From contig CAIXOY010000405.1 of assembly GCA_903921135.1 (NCBI GenBank), positions 1 to 24,355 on the forward strand: a stretch of DNA of 24,355 bases, read 5' to 3'. This DNA is from an uncultured Gammaproteobacteria bacterium. GTDB lineage: Bacteria; Pseudomonadota; Gammaproteobacteria; Pseudomonadales; UBA5518. Numbering within the stretch: position 1 is the first letter of the stretch; each line of letters opens with the position of its first letter. The position numbers were made by a program, and so were the translations under genes. The notes under the pieces are model-generated. The model had not been told where the DNA came from and did not search any database. It saw nothing but the letters and a program-made list of their open reading frames with translations. Shown here in pieces: positions 7,484 through 14,376 of the stretch.

Positions 7484-8374
7484 ATGCACGTGCTGCGCAC
7501 ACCCGAAGAGCGCTTCCGCGACCTGCCCGACTTCCCCTTCGCGCCGCACTACCTGCAGCTCTCGCCGGAGTTGCGCATGCACTACGTCGACGAGGGTCCG
7601 CGTGATGCGCCGCCCGTGCTGATGCTGCACGGCGAGCCGAGCTGGTCTTATCTCTACCGCCACATGATTCCGCCGGTGGCAGCCGCAGGGCTTCGGGTGC
7701 TGGCGCCGGACTTGATCGGCTTCGGCAAATCCGACAAGCCCTCGAAGAAAGCCGATTACACCTACGCGCGCCACGTGGCGTGGATGCGGCAGTGGATAGA
7801 GGCGCTGGATCTGCGAGATATCACGCTGGTGTGCCAGGACTGGGGCTCGCTGATCGGGCTGCGCCTGCTCGCGGAAATGCCCGAGCGCTTCGCGCGCGTG
7901 ACCTTGAGCAACGGCGGGCTGCCTGAAGGAAAGTTCGCCTCCAAAGCCTTTGCGAAATGGCGCGCCTTCTCGCGCTGGAGCCCGATTTTCCCGATAGGCC
8001 GCATCGTGCAGGCCGGCACGCGCCGCAAACTCTCGCCAGCAGAGATCGCGGCCTACGACGCGCCATTCCCGCGCAACGCCTACAAGGCCGCGACGCGCAT
8101 CTTCCCGTCGCTGGTGCCCGTGGAGCCGGAAAACCCCGCGGTGCCCGATCAGCTGCGTGCCTGGAAGGTGCTCGAGGCCTGGGAAAAACCCTTCATCTGC
8201 TGCTTCAGCAACAAGGACCCGATCACCCGCGGTGGCGACAAGCTGATCCTCGATCGCGTGCCCGGCACGAAGGATCAGCCGCACACCACACTGCGCGGCG
8301 GACACTTCGTGCAGGAGGATGATCCGGAGGGATTCGTGGGGGTGATATTGCGGGCGTGCGGGCGCACGCAGTGA
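7484..8374 (+). CDS. Haloalkane dehalogenase-like alpha/beta hydrolase (HLD-I type)
   Basis: A 296-residue alpha/beta hydrolase with the full HLD-I set. HGEPSWSYLYR (49-59) gives the oxyanion loop, and CQDWGS holds the nucleophile Asp119 followed by halide-binding Trp120. The cap carries Trp159 and Trp165, one of which could be the second halide-binding Trp. Asp245 in FSNKDPI is the likely catalytic acid after strand 7 and His274 in RGGHFVQED the catalytic base. Such enzymes hydrolyse haloalkanes to alcohols; relatives with other substrates exist, so the natural substrate is uncertain. ATG 7484 was chosen because family alignment starts there; an in-frame start at 7418 would add 22 unlike residues across a run of nine C. 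It is divergent from the amidohydrolase remnant and appears to be a single-gene unit. Confidence 0.88.
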   Translation: MHVLRTPEERFRDLPDFPFAPHYLQLSPELRMHYVDEGPRDAPPVLMLHGEPSWSYLYRHMIPPVAAAGLRVLAPDLIGFGKSDKPSKKADYTYARHVAWMRQWIEALDLRDITLVCQDWGSLIGLRLLAEMPERFARVTLSNGGLPEGKFASKAFAKWRAFSRWSPIFPIGRIVQAGTRRKLSPAEIAAYDAPFPRNAYKAATRIFPSLVPVEPENPAVPDQLRAWKVLEAWEKPFICCFSNKDPITRGGDKLILDRVPGTKDQPHTTLRGGHFVQEDDPEGFVGVILRACGRTQ

Positions 8375-8456
8375 GTCGGCTGATGGATGTGAGCGCGTTG
8401 TCGCCAGCGATTCCCGGTTGCGGCGGTGTACGCCCAGGGCGAGGATACCTGCGGGA

Positions 8457-9251
8457 TTACTTGGGGAACAGCAATGTCACCCCTGCCCGCAAGCCGAATC
8501 CCTCCGGCCCCGCGTCAGGCGACTGTGCCCAGTAGCGCGCACCCAGAGAGACTTGCAGGATCTGCGAGCGCACTTTGAGAAGCTGTGAAACCGATACGTT
8601 CAGCGGCACGGACCATTTCTCGCTTTCCCAGTCGTAGGTGGACTCGGTGTTCACGCTGAACGTGGTCTTGGTATGCGTGATGTACGACAGGAAAGGTTGC
8701 ATGAACGTCGCGCTGACATCGGCACGTGATCCATTGCCCGCGAATGACTCTATGTGATTCATGAGCACGCCGTAGGTCCATGGGCCTTGCTGCCGCAAGG
8801 CCAGCGCCGTTGGGCCCGCACCCCATTTTTCGCCGCCCAGCGTATCGTCCGTGGCCGTCGCATACAGGAACACCGGGCCTGCCGCGAGGATCCAGCCGTG
8901 AACCGGGTTCTTGGGCGAAAAAAAGGCACTCTGCACCACATCGCCGAGCCCGGATTCACTGAAGCCCGAGGGCACATCCTGTGAATTCACCACGGGAACG
9001 ATGGTGCGCAAGATGAGGTTCCAGTCCTCGTTCAGGGAGAACGGCACAACAGGCTGTATGTTCAGCACCGACCGGGAGCCGTAGTCATCCCTGCCGAAGT
9101 CACTGTCGTAGTTGTACTGCAGCGGTACGCTGATGAGGCTGGCCACCGGGTTGGACAGTTTCTTGGCGAGCTCGGCCGCCGCATCTTCCTGCGCCTGCGC
9201 GCTCGTGAACGCGAGGCAGCCGACCGCCAGAATCCCGTGACGCATGATCAT
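8457..9251 (-). CDS. Outer-membrane beta-barrel protein, transporter-like
   Basis: A 264-residue exported protein. A short signal peptide ends near SAQAQ, then comes AAELAKKLSNPVASLISVPLQ, typical of a family often called 'transporter' or misnamed neuromedin U, related to the MetA/phenol-degradation outer-membrane proteins. The rest alternates short amphipathic strands rich in Gly, Tyr and Trp (QPVVPFSL, LILRTIVPV, GLGDVVQSAFF, ILAAGPVFLYATATDD, SLGARYWAQSP), as in a 10-14-strand barrel. The end is LLFPK rather than an aromatic residue, which is slightly unusual. The start at 9251 (or ATG 9245) was chosen to place the signal peptide at the N-terminus; the longer frame to 9374 would overlap the upstream gene. 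It is the last gene of the DUF1254 operon. Confidence 0.75.
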   Translation of the reverse strand: MIMRHGILAVGCLAFTSAQAQEDAAAELAKKLSNPVASLISVPLQYNYDSDFGRDDYGSRSVLNIQPVVPFSLNEDWNLILRTIVPVVNSQDVPSGFSESGLGDVVQSAFFSPKNPVHGWILAAGPVFLYATATDDTLGGEKWGAGPTALALRQQGPWTYGVLMNHIESFAGNGSRADVSATFMQPFLSYITHTKTTFSVNTESTYDWESEKWSVPLNVSVSQLLKVRSQILQVSLGARYWAQSPDAGPEGFGLRAGVTLLFPK

Positions 9252-9330
9252 GCGAACTACGCCCACTGCATCCACGCCACGGCCTGACCCTTGATTGCGG
9301 ACGTCATGGTGCTCGATTCCCCGGAACCGA

Positions 9331-10812
9331 TCAGTCGGATCTGACGACATTGGGCGGCATCCATGTTCCGTCAATCACGGACGTGTCTGCCCAGTAAGCG
9401 CGAATGTAGAGCGAGAAATCACCCTCCGGCGCAGGGACCCAGTTCGACTGCCTGGCCTTCCCAGGCGATTTCGCGCCGAAGTACAGGGTGAGCGAGCCAT
9501 CCTTGTTGTATTTCATGAACGACTTGCTCTTGGTGCCAAGCGAATAGCGCTTCAGCGGATTCGGGTGGAACAGGTGATGCTCGTTGTAGACCGTCAGAGA
9601 CCAGAAGCCCTTTACCGGCGGCTCCTGACCCTTGGCGAAGGTCACGGAGTAGCTGTACTTTCCCTCCAGTTGGCGACCTTCGCTGTCGAAATCCCGGTAC
9701 AGGTATTTTGTTTCGGTGGGCCGGTTGTCATACATATTCGATTTCGCAGTAGCGGTGCGATTCAGGTAGTCGCTGCCCCACTGCGCGTTGTTTACCGGGG
9801 AATTCCACCCATTGCCGGCAGCACGACCATTCTGGTCCCATCGGAAAAAGGGCTGGATCGTGTCCGCGTCGGCCGAGACGAAGGACTCGATGAGAGATTG
9901 CTTGATTGCAGGGTCCTGCTCGGCAGCCGCCCAGACCGAGGCAATCCAGGCGTAGAGCGCTTCCTCACCCGGCAGTGGTTGCACGAGCTTCATCACCCCG
10001 GGGAGTTGCTCATAGAACTTCTCGGGAACCACCCACTTGGTCTCGCCCACAACACCCGGTGGCGTTGGCCACCGCGGCAGCTTGCTCCAGTTCCGGAGCT
10101 TCATCTTGCCGTCGAACTGGCTCAGGGGATAAAACACGACCTGGTTGATGAGCGGCTGGACGGCTCTGGTCTCGGCTGCGCTGTCGCCCTTGAAAATCCG
10201 CGGAATGGAAAACGCCAATTCGGTCGAGGAGCGCACGATGGCGGCAATGCCGGCCGGCTTTTCACCCGCCCAGTTCGGACCAACCATCATGTAGAAACCC
10301 GGCTTGGTCCCGTAGGGTTTTCCGATTTCCGCAAACTGGTCAGTGCGCGCGTCGTAGAGCGCATAGACCCAGAATCGATCACCGAAATCCGGAACCTGGA
10401 AAACGACCGGCTCCTTGTCGAGTGCGTAATAACCCGCGCCATAGACGACGTCCTGGTTCGGGCAGGTCACGAAGGTCTCCGAGGGGTCGACGTAGTCCGT
10501 CAGCATCGCGGCCTCGTTCACCGGAGCCATCGGCACCACACCCCCATTCAAGCCGGGGACATTGCCATTCTGGCCGGTGATGTAGGCAAAGCCCGCACGT
10601 CGGTTATGCGAGTTGACCATCGCATATCCCCACACATACGCCATTCGACCGATCGTCTGTACATAGGCCTTGCTCATCTTCGTGCCGGGAGGAGGCGTGG
10701 GCACGTCGGCGGCAGTGAGGGGCAGCGGCACCTGCTGCGCGTGGGCACTCGAGAGTCCGAACGCGAACAGCAAAACCATCACCGAAAGGTGTTTGAGGAG
10801 ACGAGTGATCAT
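9331..10812 (-). CDS. DUF1254/DUF1214 domain protein, second of a pair
   Basis: A 493-residue exported protein with a signal peptide ending in SSAHA-Q. The N-terminal DUF1254 region includes YVWGYAMVNSHNRR and TCPNQDVVYGAGYYALDKEPVVFQ. The C-terminal DUF1214 region includes GFWSLTVYNEHHLFHPN, DGSLTLYFGAKSPG and NWVPAPEGDFSLYIRAYW...DGTWMPP. Both domains have length and order usual for the family. The biochemical role of the family is not settled; members are periplasmic or outer-membrane associated. GGAGAG precedes the ATG. It lies 78 bp after a related gene and about 80 bp before the barrel gene, so the three probably share one mRNA. Confidence 0.9.
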   Translation of the reverse strand: MITRLLKHLSVMVLLFAFGLSSAHAQQVPLPLTAADVPTPPPGTKMSKAYVQTIGRMAYVWGYAMVNSHNRRAGFAYITGQNGNVPGLNGGVVPMAPVNEAAMLTDYVDPSETFVTCPNQDVVYGAGYYALDKEPVVFQVPDFGDRFWVYALYDARTDQFAEIGKPYGTKPGFYMMVGPNWAGEKPAGIAAIVRSSTELAFSIPRIFKGDSAAETRAVQPLINQVVFYPLSQFDGKMKLRNWSKLPRWPTPPGVVGETKWVVPEKFYEQLPGVMKLVQPLPGEEALYAWIASVWAAAEQDPAIKQSLIESFVSADADTIQPFFRWDQNGRAAGNGWNSPVNNAQWGSDYLNRTATAKSNMYDNRPTETKYLYRDFDSEGRQLEGKYSYSVTFAKGQEPPVKGFWSLTVYNEHHLFHPNPLKRYSLGTKSKSFMKYNKDGSLTLYFGAKSPGKARQSNWVPAPEGDFSLYIRAYWADTSVIDGTWMPPNVVRSD

Positions 10813-10890
10813 GCGGACTCTCCGTGTAAGGGATGATTGCCGGGCAGTTTTTCCCGGTGTCGTTGACGACGATTCATGTCACAAAGCCGA

Positions 10891-12429
10891 TCACTGCAGT
10901 TTCTGCAGATCGTCGGGTTTCCAGCTTTTGTCGATGGCCGCATCAGTCGGGCCGTATAGCCGCAGGATGACGAAGAAACCTCTACCAGGAACCGTGGCGA
11001 TCCAGTTCTTTTTCTGACCTGCGGGCGCTTTGGGACCGATGTAGAGATCGGTGCTGCCATCGGCACTGCGCGCGGGCTTGTCGCGTGAGCCCAGCGATGG
11101 GAAAGGCTGCCCGTTGGCGAGTCCCGAGGCGTTTTCCGCCTCATAAAGCGTGACCGACCAGAAGTTCGCCGCGGGGATATCGGGCGGCAGGTTCAAACGA
11201 TAGGTGCTGCCTCCCGACAGAGTCTCACCGGCCGCGTCCCTGAACGCGATCATGTACTTCGCCCCCTTGCCGGGAATCTGGGAGAGCATCCCCGGGCTGA
11301 CGGAGTAGTAGTCGGTGAAGAACCAGATGCGCGTATCGAGATCGAGGTAGCCTTCCGCCGTCCTGCGCCAGCCGAGGTCGAAGGGGCCTGCAGGGTTAGC
11401 GGGCGTCGCATCTGCCATGGGATTGGTCCAGCGGCGATCCGGATAGATCAGCAAGGAGCGCCCGCTGACATTTTCCTTGAAGCCGATCACCCGGCTCATC
11501 TTGTAAGCGGTGCGTGCCGCACGATCAAGGATCGAGCGGGTGTGCGCATCCGGGTTGAAGGGCTGATCCTTGACGATCCCGATGGCGGCCAGCATTCCCA
11601 ACGAATCGGGGTTCGCCAAGTGCGGACCCTCGCTGTCGATCAGTTTTTTGAGCTGGTCGAAGGCACGGCCATCGCTGACGGGCAGCAGGTTTGCAGGAAC
11701 GCCGGACGCATCGGGGAAGACCATTGGTTTGGCCGTTTCCTTGCCGTTCAACGGATAGATCTTCGACTGTTCGATCAGTGCAACGGGGGGCTTCAGGTTG
11801 CGAGGATCCTGGTAGAAGGCGCGCAGGAAGATGAACACGTTGTTGGTGCTCGACCGATAAACGTAGTGCCCTGCGGGCACCTCACCGGTATAGCCTGGCG
11901 GAAGCAGCAGGAACTTTCCGCCTTTACCCGCATCCGGTCCCGGCAAACCGACATCGCCCGCATAGCGCCCACCGTCCACCGGTATGGGTTGCTGCCAGAA
12001 ATCCATCAGGATGCCTTGCAGGTTCGGCGGTGCCTCGAACACCAGCGGGCCGTCCTTGCCGAGATCCACGTAGCTCATCGCATAGATGACGTCCGAGTTG
12101 GGTGTCGTCACCAACGTTTTGGCATCGAGTCTCTTTTTCCAGATCGGCAGAACGTTGTATCCCGCGCCGAATACCGTCTCCGAGCCGTGCTTCATGCCCA
12201 GCGTGTTTACGAGAGGCAACGCCCAGAGGTAGGCCTGCGTCGCCCGCTGGAAGAGCAACTCGTCCATCAGCTCGAGACTTGTCTCCTCTGTCGGACGGTT
12301 CTCCTCGAAGGGGGCATTCGCAAGGGCATCGAAACGCCCCGTGTCGGACCCGAGGGGTGCTGCGACCGAGAGTGCAGAAGCGACGAACATGGCGGCGATG
12401 AATCCCGGCGTCCATCTGGAATGCATCAT
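10891..12429 (-). CDS. DUF1254/DUF1214 domain protein, first of a pair
   Basis: A 512-residue exported protein with a signal peptide (about residues 1-25, ending SVAAP). DUF1254 features are ATQAYLWALPLVNTLGMK and TTPNSDVIYAMSYVDLGKDGPLVFEAP; DUF1214 features are NFWSVTLYEAENASG, DLYIGPKAPAGQKKNW and GFFVILRLYGPTDAAIDKSW. It is related to the next gene but clearly diverged, so the pair is an old duplication or two subfamilies rather than a recent tandem copy. Starts at ATG 12429 or 12426 are both possible; a GGAAA precedes them. It is the first gene of the operon, divergent from a LysR gene with a 166-bp shared promoter region. Confidence 0.9.
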   Translation of the reverse strand: MMHSRWTPGFIAAMFVASALSVAAPLGSDTGRFDALANAPFEENRPTEETSLELMDELLFQRATQAYLWALPLVNTLGMKHGSETVFGAGYNVLPIWKKRLDAKTLVTTPNSDVIYAMSYVDLGKDGPLVFEAPPNLQGILMDFWQQPIPVDGGRYAGDVGLPGPDAGKGGKFLLLPPGYTGEVPAGHYVYRSSTNNVFIFLRAFYQDPRNLKPPVALIEQSKIYPLNGKETAKPMVFPDASGVPANLLPVSDGRAFDQLKKLIDSEGPHLANPDSLGMLAAIGIVKDQPFNPDAHTRSILDRAARTAYKMSRVIGFKENVSGRSLLIYPDRRWTNPMADATPANPAGPFDLGWRRTAEGYLDLDTRIWFFTDYYSVSPGMLSQIPGKGAKYMIAFRDAAGETLSGGSTYRLNLPPDIPAANFWSVTLYEAENASGLANGQPFPSLGSRDKPARSADGSTDLYIGPKAPAGQKKNWIATVPGRGFFVILRLYGPTDAAIDKSWKPDDLQKLQ

Positions 12430-12555
12430 TGGACATTTTCCAAGTAAGGTGTGGTTTTACGGAAGCATCACGCCCCCGTGTGAAAGAACCTCCATTCTCT
12501 GGCCCACCACCGGGATAAGACAAAGTCGTTTTTCGGATGAATACCATGTCATTTG

Positions 12556-12588
12556 GTTATAGTTTGAAGACCATTGGCCAACCCAATG
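12556..12588. promoter_or_regulatory. Shared LysR operator and divergent promoter region
   Basis: CATTGG (12572-12577) and CCAATG (12583-12588) flank a 5-nt spacer, giving a T-N11-A palindrome of the LysR type just before the LysR start. On the minus strand TATAAC (12561-12556) with TTGGGT 19 nt upstream could serve the DUF1254 operon, so the palindrome would overlap its -35 region. On the plus strand TATAGT (12558-12563) could serve the regulator, with the palindrome near its start point, allowing autorepression. Promoter boxes are inferred by eye. Confidence 0.5.
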
Positions 12589-12595
12589 ACTCGCC

Positions 12596-13615
12596 ATGAA
12601 GATCAAACTCCGTCTCCTCTACCAGGCACAGGCCCTACTGGAGCAGGGAAGCTTCAGCCGTGCGGCTGAGAAGCTGAACCTCTCTCAACCTGCACTCAGC
12701 CGAGGCATCAAGGAACTCGAGGATCAAGTCGGGTTACAGGTGTTTCAGCGCAAGCGGTCCGGTCTCGAATTGTCGGATTTCGGCCGCATGTTCATGCAGC
12801 ATGCTGCTGAACTGATACTTGCCGCCGAGGATCTCGAACGCGAGGTTGCACTCGCCCGGGGGCTCGAGACCAGCCAGGTCTCGATCGGAGCCGGCCCCTA
12901 CGTGATGGCCTCGCTCATGCCGATCTGCACGCCGGACTTCATGGCCGCGCATCCTGCCGTTCGTCTGAAGATCCTGACCGACTCCCCCTCCGTTGTGGGA
13001 CGGCTTGTTCGCACACGCATGATCGATCTCGGCATCGCCGAGGCGAGCACTCTTGAGAGCTACGACGACCTTGAGGTGGTTACACGACTCTCGCCTCTTC
13101 AAGGCTATCTCATGGTGCGCAAAGGGCATCTGCTGACGTCCAGGGCGCAGCCCAGGATCGTCGATGTCCTGGACTACCCGTTTGCACAAGTCATCACCCT
13201 GCCACCCCGCGTCCTGAAGCCGGTTCTGGCAGCGCGGCGCCTCCCACCCGCCCGCTCCAGGGTGGAGTCGATGCCTTTCCCCGCCATCGAATGCCCGACG
13301 CTGGATCTCGCGGTACAGATCGTGACCAGCTCCGATGCATTCACGTTCGCCGCGCTGGGCATGGTGCGCGCGGAAATCGAGCAAGGCCGTATGGTGCCCA
13401 TACTCTGCGAGCCATGGATGCGCAGCAACTGGTGTGTCGTAAAGCTGCGGAAACGAAGCATGTCACCCGCCATGACCGCGTTCGTAGAGAAAGTGGAGCA
13501 GGCGCACGAACAAGTGGTCCGCGAAGAGAAGGAGCTCCGTGCGCTCTGGTATCGACCGGCGGACCCGATGCCGACACCCGTAAAGCCGCGTCGCAAGAAG
13601 CCTGCGACTCGTTGA
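12596..13615 (+). CDS. LysR-family transcriptional regulator, divergent from DUF1254 operon
   Basis: A 339-residue LysR regulator. The N-terminal winged helix-turn-helix (about 5-65) shows QAQALLEQGSFSRAAEKL, NLSQPALSRGIKELEDQVG and VFQRKRSGLELSDFG. The effector domain follows from about residue 90, with a standard two-lobe layout. The tail is rich in Lys, Arg and Pro (VKPRRKKPATR) and longer than usual. By LysR custom it should regulate the divergent DUF1254-DUF1254-barrel operon and itself through the T-N11-A palindrome 8 nt before its start. The inducer is unknown. Confidence 0.93.
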   Translation: MKIKLRLLYQAQALLEQGSFSRAAEKLNLSQPALSRGIKELEDQVGLQVFQRKRSGLELSDFGRMFMQHAAELILAAEDLEREVALARGLETSQVSIGAGPYVMASLMPICTPDFMAAHPAVRLKILTDSPSVVGRLVRTRMIDLGIAEASTLESYDDLEVVTRLSPLQGYLMVRKGHLLTSRAQPRIVDVLDYPFAQVITLPPRVLKPVLAARRLPPARSRVESMPFPAIECPTLDLAVQIVTSSDAFTFAALGMVRAEIEQGRMVPILCEPWMRSNWCVVKLRKRSMSPAMTAFVEKVEQAHEQVVREEKELRALWYRPADPMPTPVKPRRKKPATR

Positions 13616-13631
13616 ATCGTCAGCAGCGGTG

Positions 13632-13674
13632 ATTGGTGGAGGTGATCCTGAACGCATGCGGGCGCAGGCGGTAG
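13632..13674 (+). pseudogene. Possible remnant of a dehalogenase gene 3' end
   Basis: Read on the plus strand, positions 13633-13674 encode LVEVILNACGRRR-stop, close to the last residues FVGVILRACGRTQ-stop of the haloalkane dehalogenase-like protein ending at 8374. By hand alignment about 33 of 45 nucleotides match without gaps. There is no start, and a stop codon directly precedes the stretch. It sits between the LysR and leuD stops. It may be a decayed paralogue tail or a shared 3' element; chance similarity is not excluded. Confidence 0.35.
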
Positions 13675-13683
13675 AGGTGCAGC

Positions 13684-14376
13684 TCAACGCTCCGACCTGG
13701 CGATGATCTCGTCATTGGTTGCAGCGACGTCCGGTTGGTCGAGCCGCTGTCGGACGCGACGGCCCACGTCCCGCAGCCATGGGCGTGCGGCCCAGTGGCG
13801 CTCGGCAAAGGCTGCGATCTCCTGCTGCTGCTTCAGCGTGGCGCCGATCATGTCGATGCCTTCCTGCAACATCTGCCGATGCCGCGCGGCCAGATGGAAG
13901 GCAAAGCAGGATTCCGGGGTGCGCACCGTGAGATCCCCCAGATCCACGCTGACGCGGAGCGGTGCGCTGCTGCGTGCCGCCTCCGCGACCAGTGCGCGCA
14001 CCTCGTGCGGCGCGAGCACAAGCGCAAGCAATCCGTTGTTCACCGCGTTCGACTGGAAGATCTCGCCGAAACTCGGCGCGATCACCGCCCCGATGCCGAA
14101 CTGCTGCAGACCCCACACCGCGTGCTCGCGGCTGGATCCGCAACCGAAATTCGCACCGCCGATCAGGATGCGCGTATGCGCCCATGCCGGCTGGTTCAGC
14201 ACGAAATCCGGCCGCGGGTTGCCGGTGCCATCGAACCGCAGATCCCACAGCAGGCCCTTGTCGAGGCCTGATTTGTCGATGCCGCGCAGGAACTGCTTGG
14301 GCATGATCTGATCGGTGTCGAGGTTGTCGATGTCGATCACGGCAGCGATGCCCTCGATCGCGCGGACGCCACTCAT
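13684..14376 (-). CDS. leuD: Isopropylmalate isomerase-type dehydratase, small subunit
   Basis: A 230-residue swivel-domain subunit of the aconitase superfamily. Family motifs are NLDTDQIMPKQFLRGI, PDFVLNQPAW, the substrate loop ANFGCGSSREHAVWGL, and IAPSFGEIFQSNAVNNGLL. The last 30 or so residues extend past the usual end of about 200 residues. With LeuC it interconverts 2- and 3-alkylmalates by dehydration and rehydration. ATG 14376 overlaps the leuC stop by 4 nt (ATGA), so the two are translationally coupled. No leuA or leuB lies nearby; the neighbours are a hydrolase, an esterase and a TonB receptor, so a role in catabolism of a branched or substituted malate is as likely as leucine synthesis. 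Confidence 0.92.
   Translation of the reverse strand: MSGVRAIEGIAAVIDIDNLDTDQIMPKQFLRGIDKSGLDKGLLWDLRFDGTGNPRPDFVLNQPAWAHTRILIGGANFGCGSSREHAVWGLQQFGIGAVIAPSFGEIFQSNAVNNGLLALVLAPHEVRALVAEAARSSAPLRVSVDLGDLTVRTPESCFAFHLAARHRQMLQEGIDMIGATLKQQQEIAAFAERHWAARPWLRDVGRRVRQRLDQPDVAATNDEIIARSER

Noticed and set aside
6944..8305. Minus-strand frame of 453 residues opposite the haloalkane dehalogenase-like gene
   Set aside because: Most of it is antisense to an enzyme with a full catalytic set; only its last few residues may be the displaced amidohydrolase tail.
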